Shown here: positions 34,310-42,905 of the stretch, piece by piece | Position numbering within the stretch: the first letter of the stretch is position 1 | Layout of the letters: each line of letters starts with the position of its first letter | DNA from: Hymenobacter rubidus | GTDB lineage: Bacteria > Bacteroidota > Bacteroidia > Cytophagales > Hymenobacteraceae | Direction of reading: 5' to 3' | NCBI RefSeq assembly: GCF_016734815.1 | Contig: NZ_JAERQF010000025.1 | Coordinates: 1-64,000 of the forward strand | DNA length: 64,000 bases | Program-made: the position numbers and the translations under genes | Notes under the pieces: generated by a model | Told to the model about the DNA's origin: nothing | Database searches by the model: none | The model's input: only the letters and a program-made list of their open reading frames with translations

Positions 34310-36751
34310 CTACAGCCGCGCGGCGCGGATAATATCCGCAAACACGCCCGAGGCCGTCACCTCAGCCCCGGCTCCGGCGCCCTTCACCACCAGCGGCTGG
34401 TCTACGTAGCGGTCGGTATAAAACAGCACCACGTTGTCCTTGCCGCGCAGGTCGTAGAGGTCGTGGCCGGGCGCTACGGTTTGCAGGCCCACGGCGGCGC
34501 GACCATCGGCGTAGCGGGCCACGAATTTCAGGCGCTGGCCGGCGGCCGTGGCCGCGTCGTAGAGGGCGCGGAAGTGGCTTTCGTGGGCGGCCATTTGGGT
34601 GTAGAAGGCTTCCACGTCGCCTTCGAGGCAGGCAGGTGGCAGGAAGGTTTCGATTTCAATGTCCGCCATTTCCATTACCTGCCCAGCTTCGCGGGCGAGG
34701 ATGAGGATTTTGCGGGCCACGTCCGAACCGCTCAGGTCGAGGCGCGGGTCGGGTTCGGTGTAGCCTTCGGTTTGGGCCTGGCGCACCACCTCGGCAAAGG
34801 GCCGGGTGCCGTCGTAGTTGTTGAACACGAAATTGAGCGTACCGGATAGCACGGCCTGCATGCGCCGCACCACGTCGCCGCTGCGCATGAGGTCGTTCAA
34901 GGTGCCGATGATGGGCAGGGCCGCGCCCACGTTGGTTTCGAACAAATAGCTGGCGTTGAATTCCTTCGACAAGCTTTTCAGCTTCGCATAATGCGCGTAG
35001 TCCGACGACGCGGCCACCTTGTTGCAGGCCACAATGGCCACGCTTTTTCCCAGTAGATGAGCGTAAATGCCGGCCGCCGCCGGGTTAGCTGTCACGTCCA
35101 CAAAAATCGAATTGCGCAGGTTGCGGCCGATGATGAGCTGCGTGAATTCCTCCAACGTTTGAGCGGGAGCTTGCGCCAACTCCTCTGGCCAGGCCGTGAG
35201 GTCGAGGCCGTTTTCATCCACCAGGCAGTGGCGGCTGTTGGCAATGGCCACCACGCGCACCTGCAAACCGAGTTTTTCAAGCAGATGCGGCTGCTGTCGC
35301 GCCAGCTGCTCCAGCAGCTTGCTACCCACGTTGCCGGGCCCGAGGATGAACAGGTTCACCTGCTTCTTGGTAGCCTCGAAAAAGGCCTCGTGCAGCACAT
35401 TGATGGCCTTGCGCACGTCGGCCGCCCGAATCACGGTCGAAATATTCTTCTCCGAAGCACCCTGCGCAATGGCCCGGATGTTCACCCCGTTCTGCCCCAG
35501 CGCGCCAAACAGCTTGCCGCTGATGCCGGGATGGTCCTTCATGTTTTCGCCCACCAGCGCCACAATGGCGAGGTCCTTCTCGGGCCGTAGTGGCTCGATG
35601 CGGCCGGCGGCAATTTCGGTGGCAAACTCCTCGTCCACGGCCACTTGGGCGGGCGCAGCGTCCTGCGCGTTCACCCCCACGCAGATGGAATGCTCCGACG
35701 AGCTTTGCGTGATGAGAATCACGTTGATGCGCTCCCTTGCCAGCGCCTCAAACAGCCGTTTCGAGAAGCCGGGGATGCCCACCATGCCGCTGCCTTCCAG
35801 ATTCAGCAGCGTGAGGTTGCCGATGCTGGAGATGCCCTGCACCACAGCCGGCGTACGTGGCGGCTCCACTTCCACCAGCGTGCCGTAGTCGTCGGGCGCG
35901 AAGGTGTTTTTTATCCAGAGCGGAATCCCGCGCTGCATCACTGGCTGAATAGTAGGCGGATACAGCACTTTGGCGCCGAAGTGCGAGAGCTCCATGGCCT
36001 CCTGGTAGCTAATGCGGGCAATGGGCCGGGCGCTGCGCACGAGGCGCGGGTCGGCCGTCATCATGCCGCTCACGTCGGTCCAGATTTCCAGCACGTCGGC
36101 ATCCAGCGCAGCAGCCAGCAGGGCGGCCGTATAATCGGAGCCGCCGCGGCCCAGTGTGGTCGTCGTGCCGTGGGCATCGGCGCCGATGAAGCCGGGCACC
36201 ACCCAGATTTTCGCCGAATGCTCAGTTTTGAATGCTGCCACCAGCTTTTGCGTCGTGGCCACATCCACTTCGGCCATGCCGAAGCGGGAATTGGTGCGAA
36301 TGAGTTGCCGGGCATCAACCCACGCAGCATCCAGCCCCTGCACTTTTGCCACCGAAGCTATCAGGTGCGACGACAGCAACTCGCCATAAGCCATGAGCCG
36401 GTCCAGAGTCCGATTCGACAATTCGCCCAAGGCAAAAATGCCGTTGCACAACGTGGTTAGCTCACCAAACTGGGTCACTAGCTGGCCTTCTTCCAGGGTA
36501 TGAGCGGCGGGCAGGAGCTGCTGCACGGCCAAGCGGTGGCGGGTGGCCAGCTGCAACAGCGTGTCGCGGTACCCAGTGTCGCCGGCGGCAGCGGCGCGGC
36601 CGGCCCCAATCAGAACATCGGTGGTGCCGCCCAACGCCGACACCACCATCACCACCGAACTGCGCTCCGCTGCCTTCGCCGCAATGGCTAGCGACTTGCG
36701 GATATTTTCCGCCGAGGCCACCGAGGTGCCTCCGAATTTCAACACTTGCAT
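34310..36751 (-). CDS. thrA: bifunctional aspartate kinase/homoserine dehydrogenase
   Basis: 813 residues. The kinase part starts MQVLKFGGTSVASAENI and runs to about 300; two ACT regulatory modules follow (GISSIGNLTLLNLEG and IVALVGENMKDHPGISGKLF). From about 460 the homoserine dehydrogenase begins with an NAD(P) fold (LFILGPGNVGSKLLEQL) and includes GTLNFVFN and PRLDLSGSDVARK. It carries out the first and third steps from aspartate. The ACT modules imply allosteric control, probably by threonine. It heads the thr operon. Confidence 0.95.
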   Translation of the reverse strand: MQVLKFGGTSVASAENIRKSLAIAAKAAERSSVVMVVSALGGTTDVLIGAGRAAAAGDTGYRDTLLQLATRHRLAVQQLLPAAHTLEEGQLVTQFGELTTLCNGIFALGELSNRTLDRLMAYGELLSSHLIASVAKVQGLDAAWVDARQLIRTNSRFGMAEVDVATTQKLVAAFKTEHSAKIWVVPGFIGADAHGTTTTLGRGGSDYTAALLAAALDADVLEIWTDVSGMMTADPRLVRSARPIARISYQEAMELSHFGAKVLYPPTIQPVMQRGIPLWIKNTFAPDDYGTLVEVEPPRTPAVVQGISSIGNLTLLNLEGSGMVGIPGFSKRLFEALARERINVILITQSSSEHSICVGVNAQDAAPAQVAVDEEFATEIAAGRIEPLRPEKDLAIVALVGENMKDHPGISGKLFGALGQNGVNIRAIAQGASEKNISTVIRAADVRKAINVLHEAFFEATKKQVNLFILGPGNVGSKLLEQLARQQPHLLEKLGLQVRVVAIANSRHCLVDENGLDLTAWPEELAQAPAQTLEEFTQLIIGRNLRNSIFVDVTANPAAAGIYAHLLGKSVAIVACNKVAASSDYAHYAKLKSLSKEFNASYLFETNVGAALPIIGTLNDLMRSGDVVRRMQAVLSGTLNFVFNNYDGTRPFAEVVRQAQTEGYTEPDPRLDLSGSDVARKILILAREAGQVMEMADIEIETFLPPACLEGDVEAFYTQMAAHESHFRALYDAATAAGQRLKFVARYADGRAAVGLQTVAPGHDLYDLRGKDNVVLFYTDRYVDQPLVVKGAGAGAEVTASGVFADIIRAARL

Positions 36752-36828
36752 AAACTCAGGCCGCCGGGCGGCTGTTGGGTTATGATTCTGAATGAACGTC
36801 CGGCCTACATAGCGGTGTTTAGATTCAG

Positions 36829-36836
36829 TATCTTTG
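36829..36836 (+). promoter_or_regulatory. -7 element TATCTTTG before prfA
   Basis: TAnnTTTG match, 28 bases before the prfA ATG. No clear -33 TTG. Confidence 0.5.
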
Positions 36837-36864
36837 CAAACTACTGACTAATTCCCGAACACCG

Positions 36865-37938
36865 ATGCTTGATAAATTAGAAGCCATCAGCCAGCGCTAC
36901 GACAATGTGAACGACGAGCTGATGCAGCCCGACGTGATGTCGGACTTAAAGCGCTATAAAGCACTGAATAAAGAATATAAGGAGCTGGGCAAGATTGTGG
37001 CCGAATACCGCAACTACCAGGGTGTGCTCAGCAACATCGAAAACGCCCGCGAAGTCATTGCCACGGAGAAGGACCAGGACTTCCGCGAGATGGCCAAGGC
37101 CGAGCTCGACGAGCTAATGCCCGAGAAAGAGCGCCTCGAAGAAGTCATCAAAGACCTGCTGCTGCCTAAAGACCCCAACGACTCGAAAGACGTCATCATG
37201 GAAATCCGGGCCGGCGCGGGCGGCGACGAAGCCGCCATTTTTGCCGGTGATTTGCAGCGCATGTACATGCGCTTCGCCGAAAAACAGGGCTGGAAAATGG
37301 AGCTGATGGACGCCATGGAAGGCACCGCCGGCGGCTACAAGGAAATCATCGTGGCCGTGCGCGGCGAGGACGTGTACGGCAAGCTCAAATTTGAAAGCGG
37401 CGTGCACCGCGTGCAGCGCGTGCCGGCCACCGAAACCCAGGGCCGCATCCACACCAGCGTGGCCTCCATTGTGGTGATTCCCGAAGTGGAGGAATTCGAC
37501 GTGGAGCTGAACATGAGCGACATTCGCAAGGACTATTTCTGCTCCAGCGGCCCCGGCGGCCAGTCGGTGAACACGACCTACTCGGCCGTGCGCCTCACCC
37601 ACTTGCCCACCGGCCTGGTGGCCCAGTGCCAGGACCAGAAGTCGCAGCTCAAAAACTTCGACAAAGCCCTGGCCGTGCTCCGCTCCCGCGTCTACGACAT
37701 GGAGCTAGCCAAGAAGAACGAAGCTGACGGCTTGGTGCGCAAAAACATGATTGGCGGCGGCGACCGCAGCGACAAAATCCGCACCTACAACTACCCGCAG
37801 GGCCGCGTGACGGACCACCGCATCGGCTATACGGTGTACAACCTAGCCAGCGTGATGGAAGGCAACGTGGATGACTTCGTGGAGCAGCTCCGCATCGCCG
37901 AAAGCGCCGAGCGCCTGCAGGAGGGCGTGACGAAGTAA
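36865..37938 (+). CDS. prfA: peptide chain release factor 1
   Basis: 357 residues. The stop-codon-recognition tripeptide P187-A-T189 (RVPATETQG) marks RF1, which reads UAA and UAG. The GGQ motif at 231-233 (SGPGGQSVNTT) triggers peptidyl-tRNA hydrolysis. The length is standard. It is divergent from thrA and has its own promoter. Confidence 0.96.
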   Translation: MLDKLEAISQRYDNVNDELMQPDVMSDLKRYKALNKEYKELGKIVAEYRNYQGVLSNIENAREVIATEKDQDFREMAKAELDELMPEKERLEEVIKDLLLPKDPNDSKDVIMEIRAGAGGDEAAIFAGDLQRMYMRFAEKQGWKMELMDAMEGTAGGYKEIIVAVRGEDVYGKLKFESGVHRVQRVPATETQGRIHTSVASIVVIPEVEEFDVELNMSDIRKDYFCSSGPGGQSVNTTYSAVRLTHLPTGLVAQCQDQKSQLKNFDKALAVLRSRVYDMELAKKNEADGLVRKNMIGGGDRSDKIRTYNYPQGRVTDHRIGYTVYNLASVMEGNVDDFVEQLRIAESAERLQEGVTK

Positions 37939-37948
37939 TTGCAACACG

Positions 37949-38160
37949 ACCACTCCCCTCCTTGTTTAAGGAGGGGAGTTTTTGCGAAGCAAAAACGGGG
38001 GTGGTGAAGTCGTTGAACGACGCCCGAACGAGCCGCACGTCTGCTTCTTGAATTGACCGTAGACCAGCATACTATCTGCTCTCAACTGTCGTTCAACGCC
38101 ACAACCACCCCAGCGTCCGCTTCGCGGCCGCGTCCCCTGCTTGGCAAGGAGGGGAGTTGA
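37949..38160. repeat. imperfect inverted repeat, CTCCCCTCCTTG type
   Basis: The left half (CTCCCCTCCTTG, GGGGTGGT, CGTTGAACGAC) reappears inverted on the right (GTCGTTCAACG, ACCACCCC, CAAGGAGGGGAG). The centre is not conserved. It ends 16 bases before the next gene's ATG. Confidence 0.75.
37951..37985 (+). terminator. terminator-like hairpin after prfA
   Basis: ACTCCCCTCCTT pairs with AAGGAGGGGAGT, followed by TTTT. It forms the left tip of the larger repeat to 38160. Confidence 0.75.
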
Positions 38161-38176
38161 CTGCTTTTGCTTCCTT

Positions 38177-39718
38177 ATGCGCTATCTTTTCCCGCTGTTC
38201 CTTATTCTGAGCTGCCTGCTCACCCTCCTGACCGGCTGCGAGCCCAAGGAAGATTTGGTGCAGACCTCCGGCAGCCTGGAAATGGGCGCCGACACGGTGC
38301 TGTTTGATACAGTGTTTACCACCATCAAAACCGTGACGAAGCGGCTGTGGGTGTACAACCGCAACAGCGGTGCCGTGAAAACGAATGTTAGCCTAAAAGG
38401 TACTTCCGGCACTACCTATTCGCTCATTATCAACGGCGACGCCGGCGCCGCAGTCAACGGCATAACCATTCGGGGCAACGACAGCCTACAGGTGCTGGTG
38501 CGCGCCGTGCTTGGTGACAATGGGACGGCTGGATTAGCCAAGAATTTCCTGGTGACGGATGAAGTCCATTTTCTCACCAATGGCAACGACCAGAACGTGA
38601 AACTGGTGGCTTATGGGCAAAATGCCTACTTCCATCGCGCCCTTATTATTACAGGCAACCGAACAGAAATCTGGCGCAGCGACAAGCCGCATGTCATTAT
38701 CAACAGTCCTTATGCGCAGCCCACTGGCCCGGTAGATATCGGCGTGTACGTAGAATCTGGCTCTACTCTCCAAATTCAGCCGGGCGCAAAGATTTATTGC
38801 CACGCGGGTGCCACCATTCAGGTCAACGGCACGCTCAGGATTAATGCCGCTTTTGCTCCCGCTGCCGGCGACACCACGGCCGCCAAAGCCGCGACAGTAC
38901 GCTTTCAGGGCGACCGACTCGAAGCTTATTACGCCGATGTTCCGGGTCAGTGGGGCGGCATCTTCTTCACCTCTACCAGCCGTAACAACGTCATTCGCTA
39001 CACCGAAATCAAGAACGCCAACTTCGGTGCATCCATCCTGAATGTGCAGAACAGCGCTCCCCAGCCCGACCTGCGATTGGAAAACGTGGTGATGCGCAAC
39101 ATCTCCGGCTCTAACCCCAGCTACGTGGGCACGGGCCTGCCGCCGGGCGGCATCGTGGGCGTGCTGGGCAACATCACCGCTACCAACTGCCTGCTCACCA
39201 ACTGCGGCGAATACGCCGTGCTGGGCTACGGCGGCACCTTCAACCTCAACTTCTGCACTTTCGCGAACTACACGCCCTCGTTCCGGCGTGAAACTGCCTC
39301 CCTCAATTTTTCAAATGCACTGGAGGATGCTAAGGGAAATTCCGTCAAATTCCCACTGGTTATCAACCTGACCAACAGCATTGTGTGGGGCAACTACGAG
39401 AACGAGCTATACATGGAGAACAACGCCGACTACCTCTCCACCATCAATATTCGCAATACCCTCCTGCGCACCAAAGACTACGCGGCGGCCACCAACGCCA
39501 CCGACAAGCCCGGCCTGGGCGCGCCGGGCCTTTTCAACCTGGTAGCCGTCGCCGACCCGCTTTTTAAGCGTACCACACTTACCAGCAGCCGGCCCGACTA
39601 TCGCCTTCAGGATACTTCGCCGGCCAAAAAGCGCCCCCTGGTAGGAGCGCCTCTGCCTGTTGATTTGCTGAATCTGCGGCGCAGCCAGACCCAGCCCAGC
39701 CTCGGCGCTTACGAATAG
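38177..39718 (+). CDS. lipoprotein with right-handed beta-helix, unknown function
   Basis: 513 residues from ATG 38177. Lipobox LLTGC near residue 18. About 25-170 is an Ig-like region (DTVLFDTVFTTIKTVTKRLWVYN, NDSLQVLVRAVLG). About 180-480 has parallel beta-helix rungs (STLQIQPGAKIYCHAGATIQVNG, WGGIFFTSTSRNNVIRYTEIKNA, NITATNCLLTNCG). A terminal PSLGAYE is common in Bacteroidota beta-helix lipoproteins. Surface or periplasmic location is inferred; no catalytic residues were identified. Confidence 0.75.
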   Translation: MRYLFPLFLILSCLLTLLTGCEPKEDLVQTSGSLEMGADTVLFDTVFTTIKTVTKRLWVYNRNSGAVKTNVSLKGTSGTTYSLIINGDAGAAVNGITIRGNDSLQVLVRAVLGDNGTAGLAKNFLVTDEVHFLTNGNDQNVKLVAYGQNAYFHRALIITGNRTEIWRSDKPHVIINSPYAQPTGPVDIGVYVESGSTLQIQPGAKIYCHAGATIQVNGTLRINAAFAPAAGDTTAAKAATVRFQGDRLEAYYADVPGQWGGIFFTSTSRNNVIRYTEIKNANFGASILNVQNSAPQPDLRLENVVMRNISGSNPSYVGTGLPPGGIVGVLGNITATNCLLTNCGEYAVLGYGGTFNLNFCTFANYTPSFRRETASLNFSNALEDAKGNSVKFPLVINLTNSIVWGNYENELYMENNADYLSTINIRNTLLRTKDYAAATNATDKPGLGAPGLFNLVAVADPLFKRTTLTSSRPDYRLQDTSPAKKRPLVGAPLPVDLLNLRRSQTQPSLGAYE

Positions 39719-39736
39719 GTCGTAGCCAGGCGGCGG

Positions 39737-40306
39737 CTATTCTACCTGCCCGCCCGCGGCATAGCGCAGCGTATCAAACAGCACCAGCTTTTGGGTGCCC
39801 TGCACGTCGTAGTGCCGCAGCTGCCCGTTTTGCAGTTGAAAACGCAGTTGCTTTTGCGCCGAAAACAACGGATTGCTCTGGCTGATGGTAGCGGATACTT
39901 CCTGGGCTACCGTCCCCCGCTGCACCACCGTCAAACGCGCGACGGGGGCGTTGGGCTGGCCCGGTCGGCGGGTGTAGGTCCGGCGCAGCAAGCCGCCGGG
40001 CAACACCACCGAATCCACGGCATACGCCCCACGCAAAGCCGCTTTGTTGATATCGGCCTGAAAAAAAATCTGCAATTCGTCGGCCCATTTCACCGTGGGC
40101 ACCCGCACCGTTTCCGGTATGCTGCCGCGCAGGCTCACGCGCTTGGTCACGGCGGCGTGGCGCTGGTCTAGCTGCTCTACCTGCCGGGCGAGTAATCCTT
40201 TTACGTCAAAATAAAGCGGCCGCCGGGCGGGCGGTGCAGCCGGACCGGCATCGCCGCAGCCAGCCAGTACCAACAGTCCGGTTGCCAATACGATGCCCTT
40301 ACGCAT
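39737..40306 (-). CDS. small lipoprotein, unknown, coupled to gpmI
   Basis: 189 residues. Lipobox VLAGC gives a lipid-anchored Cys at about 17. The mature part is strand-rich with a late VLFDTLRYAAGGQVE. Not recognised. Its ATG overlaps the gpmI stop by 8 bases (ATGCGTAA), so translation is probably coupled. Confidence 0.7.
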   Translation of the reverse strand: MRKGIVLATGLLVLAGCGDAGPAAPPARRPLYFDVKGLLARQVEQLDQRHAAVTKRVSLRGSIPETVRVPTVKWADELQIFFQADINKAALRGAYAVDSVVLPGGLLRRTYTRRPGQPNAPVARLTVVQRGTVAQEVSATISQSNPLFSAQKQLRFQLQNGQLRHYDVQGTQKLVLFDTLRYAAGGQVE

Positions 40307-41849
40307 TCGCAGCAGCTAGCGTGGTGGGGCGCAACAGGCTCAGGCCCGTCATTTCGGGTGGCCGGGGTACGCCCATCAGCTCCAGAATGGTGGGAGCCAG
40401 GTCGCCGAGCTTGCCATCGGCCAGGGTGCCGCGGTAGTCGTTGTCGGCCAGAATGCAGGGCACCAGGTTGGTGGTGTGGGCGGTGTTAGGCGAGCCGTCG
40501 GCGTTGCGCATAAACTCGGCATTGCCGTGGTCGGCAATAATGATGCTGGCGTAGCCGGCTTCGAGGGCGGCCTCCACCACGGCGCGGGCGCAGGCATCGG
40601 TGGTTTCCACGGCGCGTACCACGGCCTCAAACACACCGGTGTGCCCCACCATGTCGGGGTTGGCAAAATTCAGCACCACGAAATCAGCCGACTTGGCTTG
40701 CAGCTCCGGCACTAGCGCGTCGCGCAGCTCGGCGGCACTCATTTCGGGTTGCAGGTCGTAGGTGGCTACTTTGGGCGAGGCACGCAGAATGCGTGTTTCG
40801 CCGGCAAACTCATTTTCCCGGCCGCCCGAAAAGAAGAACGTGACGTGCGGATATTTCTCGGTTTCGGCAATGCGAATCTGGGTTTTGCCGTGCGCCGCCA
40901 GCACCTCGCCCAGGGTGTTGTTCAGGTTGTCCTTCTCAAAAATGGGCGTCACGCCCACAAAGGTGTCGTCGTAATTGGTCAGCGTCAGGTAATGCAGGTT
41001 CAGGCGCTGCATCTGAAAGGCGTGCATGTCCTGCTGCGTCAGCACTTCCGTAATCTCGCGGCCCCGGTCGGTGCGGAAGTTAAAGCACAGCACCACGTCG
41101 CCCTCCTGAATGGTGGCCAGCGGCTGGCCATCGGGACCGGTTTTCACGATGGGCTTCAGGAATTCGTCCGTCACGCCTTCCTTGTACTGCTCCTGAATGG
41201 TTTGAATCAGGTTTTGCGAAGGCGTGCCGATGCCGTGCACCAGCAAGTCGTACGCTACCTTCACCCGCTCCCAGCGGCGGTCGCGGTCCATGGCGTAGTA
41301 GCGGCCCACCACCGAAGCAATTTTGGCGCCGCTGCGCACCATCGATTCTTCCAGCTCGTTCACGAAGCGCACGCCGCTCTTGGGGTCGGTGTCGCGGCCA
41401 TCGGTGAAAGCGTGCACGAATACGCGCCGCACGCCGGCCTCGTGCGCAATGGTGCAGAGCGCCTTCACGTGGTCGATGTGCGAATGCACGCCGCCATCGC
41501 TCAGCAGCCCAATGAGATGCAGGGGCTTGTCGTTGGCAATGGCGTACTCAAACGCCTTCACCAAAGCCGGCATCTGGCCCAGCTTGCGCTCCCGGATGGA
41601 CTTGCCGATGCGCACCAGCTCCTGGTCGACCACGCGGCCGGCCCCGATATTCATGTGGCCCACCTCCGAATTGCCCATCTGGCCTTCGGGCAGCCCCACG
41701 GCCTCGCCCGAGGCCTGGAGTTTGCTATGCGGAAAACGCTGCAACAGCTCGTGGTAGAACGGCGTACTAGCCGCATCCACTGCCGAAACCGCTGTGTTCG
41801 GGGCAATACCCCACCCGTCCAGAATCACCAACAAAACCTGTTTACTCAT
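40299..41849 (-). CDS. gpmI: 2,3-bisphosphoglycerate-independent phosphoglycerate mutase
   Basis: 516 residues. The metal-binding start MSKQVLLVILDGWGI contains Asp11, and the phosphoserine nucleophile is Ser61 in GQMGNSEVGHMNIGAG. The C-terminal alkaline-phosphatase-like HGNAE motif is present. It interconverts 3- and 2-phosphoglycerate in glycolysis, using Mn2+. A TATCTTTG lies only 4 bases before the ATG, so the mRNA may be leaderless. Confidence 0.95.
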   Translation of the reverse strand: MSKQVLLVILDGWGIAPNTAVSAVDAASTPFYHELLQRFPHSKLQASGEAVGLPEGQMGNSEVGHMNIGAGRVVDQELVRIGKSIRERKLGQMPALVKAFEYAIANDKPLHLIGLLSDGGVHSHIDHVKALCTIAHEAGVRRVFVHAFTDGRDTDPKSGVRFVNELEESMVRSGAKIASVVGRYYAMDRDRRWERVKVAYDLLVHGIGTPSQNLIQTIQEQYKEGVTDEFLKPIVKTGPDGQPLATIQEGDVVLCFNFRTDRGREITEVLTQQDMHAFQMQRLNLHYLTLTNYDDTFVGVTPIFEKDNLNNTLGEVLAAHGKTQIRIAETEKYPHVTFFFSGGRENEFAGETRILRASPKVATYDLQPEMSAAELRDALVPELQAKSADFVVLNFANPDMVGHTGVFEAVVRAVETTDACARAVVEAALEAGYASIIIADHGNAEFMRNADGSPNTAHTTNLVPCILADNDYRGTLADGKLGDLAPTILELMGVPRPPEMTGLSLLRPTTLAAANA

Positions 41850-41853
41850 GCGG

Positions 41854-41861
41854 CAAAGATA
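41854..41861 (-). promoter_or_regulatory. -7 element TATCTTTG, 4 bases from gpmI ATG
   Basis: Minus-strand TAnnTTTG match. The usual distance to the transcription start would put +1 at or next to the A of the ATG. Confidence 0.55.
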
Positions 41862-41892
41862 CAGTACCCCCGCCCACGGGTTGAAAATTTTC

Positions 41893-41900
41893 TACCTTTG
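41893..41900 (+). promoter_or_regulatory. -7 element TACCTTTG for the DUF4783 gene
   Basis: TAnnTTTG match divergent from the gpmI element, 31 bases away. It would give a leader of about 115 bases. Confidence 0.45.
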
Positions 41901-42020
41901 CAAGTAGTTAAAAATGTCAGGTTTTTTACTAAGTTTACAAGCTTCCTGGGAACTATCCTTATTTCCTGGCACCATTTTCGCTTGAAAGTCTTCGCGTATG
42001 ACGCACTTATTACCCCTATA

Positions 42021-42422
42021 ATGAAACGCTATTTTGTTAGGACGCTATTTTTAGGATGGCTCTTCCTTTTGCTTGCCAGCGCAGCACACGCACAGGCTGA
42101 TAATATGGGGGCCGTTCGGTCGGCCCTGCGCAACGGCTCTTCGCGGGAGTTGTCGCAGTATTTTGCGCCTACTATTGAGATTGGCTTCGATGGTGAAAAA
42201 AACATCTATAATTCGACGCAGGCCGAAATTGTGATGAAAGACTTTTTCTCAAAGAATGCACCCAGCACGTTCGAGCTGATTCATCAGGGCCAGAGCGGCG
42301 AAGGTATTCAGTACGCCGTTGGGCGCTACACGGGCCGCAGCGGTACCTATCGGGTATATGTCAAGCTTAAGCCCACGCGTGGCGCTCCGCTGATAGACAC
42401 ACTGGACTTTACGAAAGAATAA
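42021..42422 (+). CDS. secreted DUF4783 (NTF2-like) protein
   Basis: 133 residues from ATG 42021. The signal peptide ends ASAAHAQ. The mature part ADNMGAVRSALRNGSSRELSQYF, then STQAEIVMKDFFSKN and FTLIHQGQ-like strands, fits DUF4783. No catalytic residues are known. Widely present in Bacteroidota, function unknown. Confidence 0.82.
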   Translation: MKRYFVRTLFLGWLFLLLASAAHAQADNMGAVRSALRNGSSRELSQYFAPTIEIGFDGEKNIYNSTQAEIVMKDFFSKNAPSTFELIHQGQSGEGIQYAVGRYTGRSGTYRVYVKLKPTRGAPLIDTLDFTKE

Positions 42423-42425
42423 CCC

Positions 42426-42458
42426 AATCCCCGGCCCGCACAGGTCGGGGATTTTTTT
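42426..42458 (+). terminator. intrinsic terminator after the DUF4783 gene
   Basis: AATCCCCG pairs with CGGGGATT around a 12-base loop, followed by seven T. Confidence 0.85.
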
Positions 42459-42488
42459 GTGGCTTATCATTAAAAAAGTCTGTCATGC

Positions 42489-42627
42489 TAGAGCGGATTC
42501 GGAGTCAATGGGCAGCGCAGGTAGTAGCGCGAACTTTGTAGTTCGCGTCCCCGCGCCGTTCGAGTATCGTTCTGGTACGCGAACTACAAAGTTCGCGCTA
42601 CTGTACAGGGACGCCGAAACCGCTCTA
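42489..42627. mobile_element. 139-bp MITE with IS630-like ends and an internal family II palindrome
   Basis: The left end is TAGAGCGGATTC and the right end is GAAACCGCTCTA, inverted copies with one difference, each bounded by TA. The same terminus ends the IS630-type element at window position 77. Inside lies a GCGAACTTTGTAGTTCGCG palindrome (42524-42601). It has no coding capacity and would depend on a transposase in trans. Confidence 0.75.
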
Positions 42628-42778
42628 AGAAGCTGTTTGCGTTAGCGAGACATAGCAGCCGACCGGTGTAGAGACGCATCTATGCGTCTCATCGTTGGCC
42701 GATTTTGTTCAACGACGAGACGCAAAGATGCGTCTCTACACCGGTCGGGCGACTAAAAAAACAACTCAAACAGCTTCT
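42628..42778. mobile_element. 151-bp MITE-like element with AGAAGCTGTTTG ends
   Basis: Perfect 12-bp terminal inverted repeats (42628-42639 and 42767-42778). The core is a second palindrome, CGACCGGTGTAGAGACGCAT to its complement (42660-42747). It is non-coding and lies directly against the 42489 element. Confidence 0.7.
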
Positions 42779-42893
42779 CATCATGACAGATGCTGCTCTA
42801 ACATGATGGGGGCCCACGTTGATAGAATAGGCAGGGAATTAGGCTGACGAAAGACATCCTTTGCCCTGGTTTTCTTTGCCGCCGCAAGGGCCG

Positions 42894-42901
42894 TACCTTT
42901 G
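42894..42901 (+). promoter_or_regulatory. -7 element TACCTTTG, 4 bases from the nadC start
   Basis: TAnnTTTG match next to the GTG at 42906, the same spacing as at gpmI. A leaderless mRNA is implied. Confidence 0.5.
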
Positions 42902-42905
42902 CGCC

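Larger units (their letters stand above)
42459..42905. other. gene-free mosaic of MITE-like and palindromic elements
   Basis: No gene is supported here. The interval holds two adjacent inverted-repeat elements (42489-42627 and 42628-42778), inner palindromes in each, and flanking fragments such as CATGACAGA and GCTCTAACATGA (42795-42806). The nadC promoter lies at its right end. Confidence 0.75.
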
